64,000 nt of DNA, from positions 1-64,000 of the forward strand of contig NZ_FONA01000007.1 of NCBI RefSeq assembly GCF_900112795.1. Reading direction: 5' to 3'. How positions within the stretch are numbered: the first letter of the stretch is position 1; each line of letters begins with the position of its first letter. The notes beneath the pieces were generated by a model, which worked only from the letters and a program-made list of their open reading frames with translations, was not told the DNA's origin and did no database searches. This document shows positions 47,413 to 56,656 of the stretch, one piece after another. The DNA comes from Thermophagus xiamenensis (GTDB lineage: Bacteria > Bacteroidota > Bacteroidia > Bacteroidales > Marinilabiliaceae). The position numbers and the translations under genes were made by a program.

Positions 47413-47430
47413 CACATGACCAATAAGTTT
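47413..47430 (+). repeat. Degenerate copy of dispersed GGCATGACCA motif
   Basis: CACATGACCAATAAGTTT resembles the folE-upstream copies at 24811 and 25144 and the copy at 22850. The sequence just before it (AATGGAATTCACATGACC) also resembles the run-in to the 25144 copy (AATGAAATGGGCATGACC). Confidence 0.35.
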
Positions 47431-47544
47431 ACAGTGCATAGTTTTTAGTTACCCGCTATTTTAGACCGTAAATATTCACCTACTGCCTACCGGCCTATTG
47501 ATCTTATAACCTAACCTTGTCATGCTCGTTTAATGCGAGAAGTC

Positions 47545-48984
47545 TCACCCTCGCTGCCTGCTGGCACTTATCAGGAACCAAATAAAAGCGGCTACAGCCA
47601 AGAGTATTCCCAGTGGAATGCCTACTGATGGGTCCAAAAAGAATCCTCCGTTTTTCACGGGGGCTACGATAAGATAGGTGACACATACCGAAGTCATAAA
47701 AACCGCAGGCAATGAAAGCATCCAGTGAGGTTTCCCAACTTTAACCAGATACATGGCACCCGCCCATAGAACCACCACGGCCAACACCTGATTGGAAAGT
47801 CCCAGATATTTCCAGATGGTGGCAAATTCCAGCTGAGACAATACAAAACCAACGGCAAACAAGGGAATACTCACCCACAAACGCTTACGAATGGACGACT
47901 GGTCCAGCTTCAGAACATCGGCGATGGTGAGTCGGGCACTCCGAAAAGCTGTATCTCCCGTGGTTATAGGACAGGCAATCACCCCAATGATGGCAAAGAC
48001 GGCACCAACGGCTCCCAGCCAGCTGCGACTAATCTCATTAACAACCCAGGCAGGATTATGCCCATCCATCTGCATGGTGCTGTTCAATCCTTCGGGACCA
48101 TCAAAAAAGTTCATGGCAGCAGTAGCCCAAATAATGGCTACAATCCCTTCGGCTATCATGGCACCATAAAAAACATGCCGACCGTAACTCTCTTTCTTAA
48201 TGCACCGCGCCATCATGGGCGCCTGGGTAGAATGGAAACCACTTAAAGCACCACACGAAATCACAATAAACATCATTGGGAAAAGGATATTCTCCGCTGG
48301 ATTATGATGCCAATTTTTCAGTTTGGAAAAAGATATTTCTTTCATTGTCAGCTCCCCGACAAAACCATAATAAATCATTGCCCCGGCAATTCCGATGGCC
48401 ATGATTAGCAATGCTGCACCAAATAAAGGATAGATCCGACCTATGATCTTATTGATGGGCAACAAAGTGGCTATGAGATAGTAAGCAAAGATGACATACA
48501 ACCATAATTTTAAGCCCCCGTTGGTAAGGGTTGTCAACAGTTCGGCCGGACCAGAGACAAAGGCCACACCTACAAAGATCAATAGCAACAATGAAAAGAG
48601 CCGCATGAAATTTTGGAATCCAGGACCAAGATATTTTCCTACAATCTCAGGAATACTGGCCCCCTCATTACGCACCGACAGCATCCCAGAAAAATAATCA
48701 TGAACAGCCCCCATAAATATGCAACCAAACACAATCCACACATAAGCCATTGGTCCATACATAGCGCCCAGTATTGCCCCAAAGATAGGCCCCAGACCGG
48801 CAATATTCAGAAACTCAATGGTAAATACCTTCCATGTGGGCATGGGAACATAATCCACACCATTATTTATTTTTAGTGCAGGTGTTTCATTTTTATCGGA
48901 AGCACCAAAAAAACCTTCTACAAATTTGCCGTAAATAAAGAAACCAGCAATTAACCCAACAATTGACAATATAAAAGTAACCAT
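47545..48984 (-). CDS. cstA: CstA-family peptide or pyruvate transporter
   Basis: The 479-residue inner-membrane protein has about 12 hydrophobic helices. Typical CstA segments include GPIFGAILGAMYGPMAYVWI near the N-terminus, VHDYFSGMLSVRNEGASIPEI, SGFHSTQAPMMARCIKKES, and ITTGDTAFRSARLTIAD. It is shorter than E. coli CstA (about 700 residues), as is usual for the Bacteroidota short form. E. coli CstA takes up peptides or pyruvate during carbon starvation; the substrate here is not determinable. The ATG at 48984 gives MVTFILSIVGLIAGFF, a normal first helix. Confidence 0.9.
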   Translation of the reverse strand: MVTFILSIVGLIAGFFIYGKFVEGFFGASDKNETPALKINNGVDYVPMPTWKVFTIEFLNIAGLGPIFGAILGAMYGPMAYVWIVFGCIFMGAVHDYFSGMLSVRNEGASIPEIVGKYLGPGFQNFMRLFSLLLLIFVGVAFVSGPAELLTTLTNGGLKLWLYVIFAYYLIATLLPINKIIGRIYPLFGAALLIMAIGIAGAMIYYGFVGELTMKEISFSKLKNWHHNPAENILFPMMFIVISCGALSGFHSTQAPMMARCIKKESYGRHVFYGAMIAEGIVAIIWATAAMNFFDGPEGLNSTMQMDGHNPAWVVNEISRSWLGAVGAVFAIIGVIACPITTGDTAFRSARLTIADVLKLDQSSIRKRLWVSIPLFAVGFVLSQLEFATIWKYLGLSNQVLAVVVLWAGAMYLVKVGKPHWMLSLPAVFMTSVCVTYLIVAPVKNGGFFLDPSVGIPLGILLAVAAFIWFLISASRQRG

Positions 48985-49525
48985 AATAATGAATAATTAT
49001 TATTTCAGAAGTTTCAACAGAATAAAAACAAAAGGTTTTACTTACTCATAGTTGTTAAAATTTGAAAAACGAAATTAAAAAAAATACCCTTAGGTTATAA
49101 TTCAACCTGCAACATTTATGTATCTATGGATAAATTTTACGCAAAACACTTCCTTCTCGGTTATCCCTAATATTAGGGAATATGACAATCTTAAATAACT
49201 CCACATAAGTTAAAAGAAAGAAATAATGCAATAGGTATTATTTAGCACAAAGGCCTAATAAACAACTTTTAATCCCTACCAATAAAAACGAATCAAGACA
49301 TAAATAGGCAAAAAATTTCCACAGTTTTATATCAAACCGGCAATTAACAATACGCTATTTGGAATAATTCAAAATAACAAGAAATAGGGATTGACCGTCC
49401 TTTCATCGAAGTCTACTTTTGTGCTCATAAAATATCTCGGTCTCACAGGTCAAATTTAATTATCATCCAGAAACATTATAGACGAATAATCACACACGCA
49501 TATAAATAATTAAAAATCAAGAAAT
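48985..49525. other. Divergent control gap between cstA and siderophore receptor
   Basis: 541 AT-rich bases with no gene. It contains the receptor promoter at 49391-49421. I found no clear promoter for cstA and no Fur-like palindrome. Confidence 0.55.
49391..49421 (+). promoter_or_regulatory. Promoter of the siderophore receptor operon
   Basis: TTG (49391-49393), then 20 bases, then TACTTTTG (49414-49421). Both elements and spacing match the Bacteroidota pattern TTG-N19-21-TAnnTTTG. Transcription would begin near 49428, leaving a leader of about 98 bases. Confidence 0.65.
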
Positions 49526-51880
49526 ATGAAATTCATTCTATTCGTATCATTATTCATACAATTTTCAATATTTGTAAATGCTCAAACGGGCTCTATTCGT
49601 GGTCGCATCATCATGCCCATAGAAGAGGAAGCACCCATCAATATAGGTATCAAAGGAACCACCATTGGTACCATAACCAATGCCAACGGGGAATACCTGC
49701 TGGAAAACCTTCGACCGGGTCGATATACTTTACAGGCTTCCTACGTTGGTTACAAGCCTCAAGAAGTTGTTGTTCACGTGGTGGCTGGTGAACAAACCAT
49801 AGCACCAGCCATAAAAATGGAACGCACAGAAAAAGAAATAGCAGAAGTTTTGGTTGTTGGCAACCACCAGTCCGATTATTCCATCCAGGAACCTTCGCAA
49901 TCGCTTAGAAACAATGTTCCCTTACTAAAAATGTCACAAAATGTTCAAATCATCAGCGAAGAGGTGCTTGCCGACCAACAACTCACCGAAATGTTGGAAA
50001 GTGTAAGCCGTAATACGAGCGGCGCCCAAATGATTGAGCACTGGGGAACTTTTGCACGTATCAACATGCGTGGCTTTAAAATTCCTGCCTTTCGCAATGG
50101 AATGAATGTAGACTTGCCCTGGGGCCCTCTTACCGAAGATTTGTCGATTGTTGAACGCATCGAATTTGTGAAAGGACCGGCAGGATTTATGCTCTCATCG
50201 GGTGAACCGGGTGGCTTCTATAATGTGGTAACCAAAAAGCCCGCGCTTACACCCAAAAACAATGCCAGTGTCATGGTCGGTTCCTTCAATACTCTCAGAG
50301 CCACCATTGATTTGGGAGGACATTTTTCCGGCAGGAACAATTTGCTATATCGATTCAATGCAATGGCATCAACCAAGAATTCGCACCGAGACCATGAGTT
50401 TAACGACCGATATACCCTGAATCCTTCCATTCAATATCACTTTAGCGACAATACAACCATTACTGGAGAGTATATCTATCAGTACTCCAGGTTATCGGTA
50501 GTTGGTGCGGCCTATGTTTTTGCCCCGGATGGGATGGGGACTCTGCCCCGTGATTTTACTCTGGCCGAACCCAATATTGACCCCACTGATATACGGGAAC
50601 ATAACCTGTTTGTAACGCTTAATCATAAACTTGGAAACCGATGGCAGCTTACAGCTCAACTGGGATATCTTGACTACAAACTGGTCGGTTCATCCCTTTG
50701 GCCAGATTCGGTAACTTCAGACGGTTTGGTTTACCGTGGCTTGGGTATATGGGATGCCATAAGCAATGTCAAATCAGGGCAGGCTTATATTGAAGGAAAT
50801 ACTTTCACCGGTAAGATTGGTCATCACATTCTCGCAGGTATCGATATGAATAGCAAAACCTACTATGCCGACTGGTTCCAATCGGGACCATTGGCCGGAG
50901 TAAATAACCCTCTCAACATCTACAACCCCGTCCATTATGTACCCACCTCCCAAATGCCAGTTTTCGACCGCAGTTTGAGCATACGCCAACGCGCCTACAA
51001 CGGCAGTTATCCTGCATCCCAAACCATACAATCTTCTTCTGCCTATTTCCAGGATGAGCTTATATTCTTTTCAGATAGACTCCGACTGACACTAGCCGGT
51101 CGATACACCAATTATCGTACATCAGTTTATGGTGCCAATACCGATGATCAAGTATTTACCCCCAGAGCAGGTATCAGTTTTTCCTTTGATGACAATACCT
51201 CTGTTTACGGACTGTGGGACCAGACCTTTATCCCCGAAGCTGGAACCGACAAGGAAGGAAATGCTTTTAAACCCGTAGAAGCAATTGACATGGAGGCAGG
51301 CATCAAACGAAAATGGGGTAATGGAAAATGGATCTCATCAATAACCTTTTTTCAGATCACCAAACAAAACGTATTAACCACCGACCCTGAAGATGTTAAT
51401 TATCAGATCCAATTAGGTGAAGCCCAATCCGAAGGGATAGAGTTCGACTTACAAGGGAATATCCTTCCCGGTCTTAACCTTATTCTCAATTATGCCTACA
51501 CCGATGTAGAAATTACTAAAGACACGAATCCGGAAGTGGTAGGAACTAAGTTGGCAGGTCATGCCCGACATATGACCAACGGGTGGTTAAAATATAGTTC
51601 GAACGGTTGGCTACCCAAAGGATGGGGAATCGGGTTGGGCTATCAGTATCAGGTGGACCGCTCTTCCTGGTCGTGGGGGGCCGATAATGAAGCCATGTTG
51701 CCCGATTATTTCCGGTTGGACGGCGCCCTCTTTTGGGAGAATAATGCTATCGCTGTACGATTAAATGTCAACAACTTACTTGACGAATATCTCTATTCGG
51801 GAGGTAGTTACGGGAATTTTTACTACTGGCAAACAGAACCGGGAATCAACTATCGGTTGAGCATCAATTACCGCTTCTAA
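49526..51880 (+). CDS. TonB-dependent siderophore receptor
   Basis: The 784-residue protein has a signal peptide (MKFILFVSLFIQFSIFVNAQ) and a carboxypeptidase-like N-terminal module (IRGRIIMPIEEEAPINIGIKG to VHVVAGEQ). The plug has the siderophore-receptor pattern VQIISEEVLADQQLTEMLES, INMRGFKIPAFRNGMNVDLP and IEFVKGPAGFMLSSGEPGGFYNVVTKKP. The barrel ends in YRLSINYRF, the usual aromatic C-terminus. The FecA/FhuA-like plug and the PepSY and diflavin reductase genes that follow suggest import of a ferric siderophore. The ligand cannot be read from the sequence. The ATG at 49526 gives the signal peptide. Confidence 0.9.
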   Translation: MKFILFVSLFIQFSIFVNAQTGSIRGRIIMPIEEEAPINIGIKGTTIGTITNANGEYLLENLRPGRYTLQASYVGYKPQEVVVHVVAGEQTIAPAIKMERTEKEIAEVLVVGNHQSDYSIQEPSQSLRNNVPLLKMSQNVQIISEEVLADQQLTEMLESVSRNTSGAQMIEHWGTFARINMRGFKIPAFRNGMNVDLPWGPLTEDLSIVERIEFVKGPAGFMLSSGEPGGFYNVVTKKPALTPKNNASVMVGSFNTLRATIDLGGHFSGRNNLLYRFNAMASTKNSHRDHEFNDRYTLNPSIQYHFSDNTTITGEYIYQYSRLSVVGAAYVFAPDGMGTLPRDFTLAEPNIDPTDIREHNLFVTLNHKLGNRWQLTAQLGYLDYKLVGSSLWPDSVTSDGLVYRGLGIWDAISNVKSGQAYIEGNTFTGKIGHHILAGIDMNSKTYYADWFQSGPLAGVNNPLNIYNPVHYVPTSQMPVFDRSLSIRQRAYNGSYPASQTIQSSSAYFQDELIFFSDRLRLTLAGRYTNYRTSVYGANTDDQVFTPRAGISFSFDDNTSVYGLWDQTFIPEAGTDKEGNAFKPVEAIDMEAGIKRKWGNGKWISSITFFQITKQNVLTTDPEDVNYQIQLGEAQSEGIEFDLQGNILPGLNLILNYAYTDVEITKDTNPEVVGTKLAGHARHMTNGWLKYSSNGWLPKGWGIGLGYQYQVDRSSWSWGADNEAMLPDYFRLDGALFWENNAIAVRLNVNNLLDEYLYSGGSYGNFYYWQTEPGINYRLSINYRF

Positions 51881-52018
51881 ACCGGATGTTAATATTTAAA
51901 ACAACGCATGGATAATCAACAAATATCCCTGACAGCACATGCAAACAAACCAACCGTCAGATTCATTAACGCAGGAATGGGTTTTAAACTCATTCCTTTC
52001 TCTATAAAACAGGCAATC

Positions 52019-53167
52019 ATGATTAAAAAAATAATTTTTCAGATTCATCTGTGGCTTGGACTTCTCTCAGGAATTGTGGTGTTCATTGTGTCCATTACCG
52101 GGAGCATTTATGTTTTCCAGCCCGAAATCACGAAGTGGTTGCGAAGGGATGCCATATATAACGACTATTCGAATGGAAAATCTGCCTTGACTCAGAAGCA
52201 ATTATGGGAAATAGCCCGCAGCGAATTGCCCGAAGGGGAAGCGATATCCTGGGTAAATATATACAACGACCCCCGAAAAAATCAAATATTCTACAGTTAC
52301 GCCAGCAATCCTGATGCCCTCACCTATTTCGGGTTTATCGACCACTACAAGGCATTATACATCAACCCTTATACGGGGGAGGTCGTAAAGATTTACAATG
52401 AAAAGACTAACTTTTTCAACATTGTTAAGTTTCTGCACTGGAGTCTGCTTCTGGAAACCTCCATTGGTCAGCCCATAGTAGGATGGGCCACCATCATCTT
52501 TGTGATATTGCTAATTACCGGACTGGTTTTATGGTGGCCACGTAGTTTTAGATCGGCCAAAAACATATTTCTGTTCAAATGGAAAAAAACAACGGGTTGG
52601 TATAAAAGATTCTACGATCTGCATAACATTCTGGGTTTCTGGAGTTTTATGGGCGCTTTAATAATTGCCTTGACTGGATTGGTTTGGGCATTTAAATGGT
52701 TCCAGGCAGCGGTATATGTGGCAGCTGCTGGTACAACCACGCCACCCAGTCAACCGCAAGCAGCATCGGAACTCCGTCCCATCGAAGCAGTCAGCCCCAT
52801 CGACAAAGCATTGACAACAGCCAGAAAAAGTTATTCCGATGCCGCCGCTTTTCGTATCACTCCACCTTCTGACAGCACCGGAGTCATCAACTTCTATGTA
52901 CAACAAAAAGAAGGCGTTTATTATATCAATCATCAGCTGCAATTTGACCAATATTCGGGAGAATTATTGTCAGAACGTAAACATGATGAGAAGAATGCAG
53001 GGGAAAAACTAATCCATGCCAATTATGATATCCATACTGGTGCAATACTGGGATTGCCCGGTAAAATTCTGGCCTTTTTCGTCAGTCTAATTGCTGCATC
53101 CCTACCGGTTACAGGGTTTATGATGTGGTGGAAGAGAACTAAACGAAAACAGAATTCGTTATTCTAA
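52019..53167 (+). CDS. PepSY-associated membrane protein (iron-reductase type)
   Basis: The protein of about 382 residues starts MIKKIIFQIHLWLGLLSGIV, a typical PepSY_TM N-terminus. Hydrophobic helices lie near 8-35, 143-172, 207-235 and 343-371. A periplasmic part with YINPYTGEVVKIYNEKTN follows the first. HLWLG, LHWSLLL and DLHNILGFW supply histidines that can carry haem. FpvG-like members of this family reduce ferric siderophores at the inner membrane. The frame is open upstream to an ATG at 51908, 27 bases after the receptor stop, adding 37 residues with no family match; 52019 is preferred. Between the receptor and the diflavin reductase, it probably takes part in iron release (inference). 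Confidence 0.85.
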   Translation: MIKKIIFQIHLWLGLLSGIVVFIVSITGSIYVFQPEITKWLRRDAIYNDYSNGKSALTQKQLWEIARSELPEGEAISWVNIYNDPRKNQIFYSYASNPDALTYFGFIDHYKALYINPYTGEVVKIYNEKTNFFNIVKFLHWSLLLETSIGQPIVGWATIIFVILLITGLVLWWPRSFRSAKNIFLFKWKKTTGWYKRFYDLHNILGFWSFMGALIIALTGLVWAFKWFQAAVYVAAAGTTTPPSQPQAASELRPIEAVSPIDKALTTARKSYSDAAAFRITPPSDSTGVINFYVQQKEGVYYINHQLQFDQYSGELLSERKHDEKNAGEKLIHANYDIHTGAILGLPGKILAFFVSLIAASLPVTGFMMWWKRTKRKQNSLF

Positions 53168-53253
53168 GCTGTTTTAATTGGAAAACACCATTCAACATGC
53201 TCTTTTAAAGTACCATTTCCCATTTTAAAACTCATAAAGTAACGCAACATATT

Positions 53254-54957
53254 ATGGTAAAAAAGTTACTATCCTGGCTGTTTAAAACTGCAGATTCCCT
53301 TAACGAAAACCAACCTACAGACACCGAAATCACCATACTTTACGGTAGCCATTCGGGCAATTCAGAATTTATAGCCCGCGAAACGGCACGTTATTTTAAA
53401 ATGCAGGGAATTGAAGCCGGGATAAAAAACATGGCCCATTACACTGTATCTCAATTGTCATCAGAAAATACCATTCTAATAGTAGTAAGCACCTATGGTG
53501 AAGGCGATCCACCACCGGGAACCGAATCATTTTTTAAAGAACTGGAGTATACAAACATGTCGCTCCGACATCTGCAATACAGTGTTTGTGCCTTGGGGGA
53601 TTCCGATTACGAGCACTTCTGTCAGGCCGGTAAAATTGTTGATCAAAAACTGAAAGAACTGGGAGCTGTACCCCTCCTCGCAAGAAAGGATTGTGATTTA
53701 AATTTCAGAGATACCGCTACCGATTGGATCAAAAATGTGCATCGACTTTATATAAAAAACAAGCATTCACACAATTACCAACAAGACGATTGCATAAAAA
53801 CAGGAACATCCGTTGAAATTTCCGATTTGAGCACTCCGCTTAATAACCACATAAAAAAACAGAACCCCGCTGTAAGTATCCATTCAGCCCATATCATTAA
53901 TAAAGTTCTATTAAATCCGGGTTCTTCATCTGAAATATATCACATTGAAGCAAAAATAGATCCTGAAACCACTCATTACAGACCTGGCGACACCATTTCG
54001 GTTATTCCCCGAAACCCTTCCCCGATTGTAAAAAGCATTCTGAACCATTTTCGTATTTCACCCGACTACGAAGTACCTTTTAAAGGAGAATTGTCAACAG
54101 CAGGTGAACTTTTACAAACACAATTGGAAATCACCACTCTAAGCAAAAATACCATTAAAGCCTACGCCAATGCAACTAACCATAAAGCATTAAAAGCTTT
54201 ATTGGAAAATGAAAACAAACTTAACTATTATATTAAACAACATGATTTATTTGATTTAATCACCGATTTCCCAAATGGATTAAAAATAGAAGATTTCATT
54301 AATATACCGGAAAAAATACGTCCCCGTTACTATTCCATAGCTTCCAGTCAGGAAAAAAATCCTCACGAACTTCATTTGACCGTTAAACAAATTCGGTTTC
54401 ACCAAAGAAAACGCGTCTATTATGGTGCATGTTCAAACCATTTATCATGGCTAAAAAAAGGAGAAAAATTTCCCTTCAAGCTGGTTCCCAATGAAGGCTT
54501 CCGACTACCTTCAGACCCCAAAATTCCTGTTATTATGATTGGCGCAGGGACCGGCATCGCCCCATTTATAGGCTTTCTGCATCACCGAAGCATTAATAAC
54601 ACCAATAAAAACTGGTTGATTTTTGGGGAGAAAACCAAAAATTCAGATTTCCTTTACAACAAACAAATTATTGAATGGAAGCGTCAAGGCCTGCTTCAAC
54701 ATTTAGACATGGCATTTTCACGAGAGCCTTCAACCCGACAGTATGTACAAGATAAAATTCTGGAAAAAGCGGACCTGATGGTTCAATGGATTAACGAGGG
54801 AGCACGAATTTATGTATGTGGATCCGTGCGCATGGGGGAAGGCGTTAAACAAGCAATAAATCATTTGCCACTAAACAAGCCCAAAGATATTAATCGATCA
54901 TCTACCATACTAGAACTATTAAAATATCAGGGACAGTACTATGAGGACCTATATTAA
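53254..54957 (+). CDS. CysJ-like NADPH diflavin reductase
   Basis: The 567-residue cytosolic protein has an FMN-binding flavodoxin domain (about 26-165) with TILYGSHSGNSEFIAR and STYGEGDPPPGTESFF. Next is an FAD domain (about 205-400) with RPRYYSIASSQEKNPHELHL. An NADPH domain (about 415-567) follows, with IGAGTGIAPFIGFLHHR, SREPSTRQYVQDKIL and YVCGSVRMGEGV. It ends in a tyrosine, as CysJ-type proteins do to stack on FAD. It resembles the flavoprotein of sulfite reductase, but no cysI or sulfur gene is near. As the third gene after receptor and PepSY genes, it probably feeds electrons to ferric-siderophore reduction (inference). Confidence 0.9.
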   Translation: MVKKLLSWLFKTADSLNENQPTDTEITILYGSHSGNSEFIARETARYFKMQGIEAGIKNMAHYTVSQLSSENTILIVVSTYGEGDPPPGTESFFKELEYTNMSLRHLQYSVCALGDSDYEHFCQAGKIVDQKLKELGAVPLLARKDCDLNFRDTATDWIKNVHRLYIKNKHSHNYQQDDCIKTGTSVEISDLSTPLNNHIKKQNPAVSIHSAHIINKVLLNPGSSSEIYHIEAKIDPETTHYRPGDTISVIPRNPSPIVKSILNHFRISPDYEVPFKGELSTAGELLQTQLEITTLSKNTIKAYANATNHKALKALLENENKLNYYIKQHDLFDLITDFPNGLKIEDFINIPEKIRPRYYSIASSQEKNPHELHLTVKQIRFHQRKRVYYGACSNHLSWLKKGEKFPFKLVPNEGFRLPSDPKIPVIMIGAGTGIAPFIGFLHHRSINNTNKNWLIFGEKTKNSDFLYNKQIIEWKRQGLLQHLDMAFSREPSTRQYVQDKILEKADLMVQWINEGARIYVCGSVRMGEGVKQAINHLPLNKPKDINRSSTILELLKYQGQYYEDLY

Positions 54958-55001
54958 GATCTATTGAACCCCTAATCCCAAAATTGAAAAGTGTTTCATA
55001 A

Positions 55002-55039
55002 AAAAGGGATTGTCCCATTTTTTCGGAACAATCCCTTTT
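55002..55039. terminator. Bidirectional terminator between diflavin reductase and susD
   Basis: AAAAGGGATTGT (55002-55013) pairs perfectly with ACAATCCCTTTT (55028-55039), with two more pairs after one mismatch. The minus strand has a longer T-run at its end, so it best serves the susC-susD transcript. Confidence 0.85.
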
Positions 55040-55070
55040 GCTATTCGGCACGGGTCAAAAAAATGCGCTC

Positions 55071-56636
55071 TTAGAAGCCCGGATTTTGGTCTTCCTGAGT
55101 AATTGCGTTATTAGAAGAAATTTCGGTTTGAGGAATGGGGAAATGTTCATGTTTCCCGGCAACAAACCCCAAAGGACCTAACACCTCTGCCGCATCGCCC
55201 CAACGAATCAAGTCCCAGTAACGACTACCTTCGAAAGCCAGTTCAAGTTGGCGCTCTTTCTTAATAGCCTCTCTCAACTCCTCTTTCGACATGGGGCTAT
55301 CATAAGTGGCTAATTCTGCTCTGGCCCTTACTTTATTTAATTCAACTCGAGCACTGGCTTCATCATCGTCTTCATTGTAAGCTTCAGCAGCCATCAAAAG
55401 CACATCAGCATAACGAATGAGTCGCCAGTTGGTGGTATAGTTGAGCTCAGGTATAGCAGCACCACTAGTATTTGTCTGATCTGAATAGGTTACATACTTC
55501 AACCGCAAATAGCCTTCATAATCATGAGCAGGAACCGGATTCCCGTCATCATCAGTGTCAGGATTAATTTCACCACCAGCGGCAATAAATTCTTCTTCGC
55601 TCATAAGTGTTGCCTGATAACGCGGGCCATTATCCCCCATCTCTTCAAAGGCAGCACCAATAGAAGCGGTAGGAAGGTTAAAGCCCCATCCGGGAATAAT
55701 TCCTAAAACATCCAAATTACCAAAGAATGGAGATCGAGGTCCCATTAATTGAACATGAATATTAGATTCATGTTCACCAGCCCATCCAAAATTACCCCAG
55801 TCATATCCTTCCTGAGAGGTATAAAGAACTTCAAAAACCGACTCAACACCTAATTCCCCAACTCGTTTCCATACATCACCAAAATTTGGCTCAAGATCAT
55901 ATTCACCAGAAGAAATAACTTGTGATAATACAGTGTGTGCCTCATTCCATTTTTCCTGATACAAATAAATTTTCCCCAAAATAGACTGGGCAGTACCTTT
56001 TGAAACCCTAAATTTATGACTATCTTCCAATTCAGACTTCAAAGGAAGAATATCAATAGCTTCAATAAGGTCAGATTCTATACTCTCATAAATTTGCTCT
56101 TTTGGGGTCCGTGGTTTGTGGTAATCATCCACAGATGTTGGATTAACTGTAAAAAATGGGACATCCCCATACAGTGTCACCAATTCGAAATAATTCCAGG
56201 CACGCAAAGCTTTAGCTTCAGCAATAATTTGCTCCCGGAAATCATTTTCGGGCTCGATCCGCTCAATAATGGTATTACATTGATTAATAGCCTTATAAAA
56301 ACCTTCCCAAATAGCCGTGGTTACAGTATTATCAGCTTCATTTTTAAAGTCATCCAAATTTTGATATGGTAATTGATCACTTTCGGAAGAACCGGCATTA
56401 CAGTCGTCGGCGGGCAAATTTTTGGCAAAGAATGCACTGTTCCAATCCCTACCATAATTCCATTGCATCAAATCATAAACGCCAATAATAGTGGCCAGAA
56501 CTTCCTCATCTGTTGATGGATAGATATCACTTGACAATCTGCCAGCGGGCTCAACATCAAGGAAATCATCACTACAAGCCGGCAGTAAGATAATTATTAA
56601 AGCCGGCATCCATTTTAAGAAATTATATGGTTTCAT
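55071..56636 (-). CDS. SusD/RagB-family nutrient-binding lipoprotein
   Basis: The 521-residue protein has a lipoprotein signal (MKPYNFLKWMPALIIILLPAC) with a lipid-anchored cysteine in LLPAC, then SDDFLDVEPAGRLSSDIYP. The TPR-rich N-half shows AIWEGFYKAINQCNTIIERIE and EAKALRAWNYFELVTLYGDVP; the C-half shows NWRLIRYADVLLMAAEAYNE, VELNKVRARA and LREAIKKERQLELAFEGSRYWDL. This is the standard SusD pattern of surface glycan-binding proteins that lid SusC. It follows susC by 20 bases. Given the cellobiose phosphorylase upstream, a beta-linked gluco-oligosaccharide is a plausible ligand (inference). Confidence 0.93.
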   Translation of the reverse strand: MKPYNFLKWMPALIIILLPACSDDFLDVEPAGRLSSDIYPSTDEEVLATIIGVYDLMQWNYGRDWNSAFFAKNLPADDCNAGSSESDQLPYQNLDDFKNEADNTVTTAIWEGFYKAINQCNTIIERIEPENDFREQIIAEAKALRAWNYFELVTLYGDVPFFTVNPTSVDDYHKPRTPKEQIYESIESDLIEAIDILPLKSELEDSHKFRVSKGTAQSILGKIYLYQEKWNEAHTVLSQVISSGEYDLEPNFGDVWKRVGELGVESVFEVLYTSQEGYDWGNFGWAGEHESNIHVQLMGPRSPFFGNLDVLGIIPGWGFNLPTASIGAAFEEMGDNGPRYQATLMSEEEFIAAGGEINPDTDDDGNPVPAHDYEGYLRLKYVTYSDQTNTSGAAIPELNYTTNWRLIRYADVLLMAAEAYNEDDDEASARVELNKVRARAELATYDSPMSKEELREAIKKERQLELAFEGSRYWDLIRWGDAAEVLGPLGFVAGKHEHFPIPQTEISSNNAITQEDQNPGF

Positions 56637-56656
56637 ATTTCTATCGAATTTAAAAA

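Larger units (their letters stand above)
47150..47544. other. Gap between the B12 promoter and cstA
   Basis: About 395 AT-rich bases downstream of cstA with no gene. It holds three ATGCGCAT palindromes (47204, 47247, 47336) and a degenerate copy of the CATGACCAATAAGTTT motif at 47413-47430. No clear cstA terminator. Confidence 0.5.

Noticed and set aside
53254-54957. True sulfite reductase flavoprotein subunit
   Set aside because: No cysI, cysH or other sulfate-assimilation gene is near; context points to iron reduction, so I kept a neutral name.
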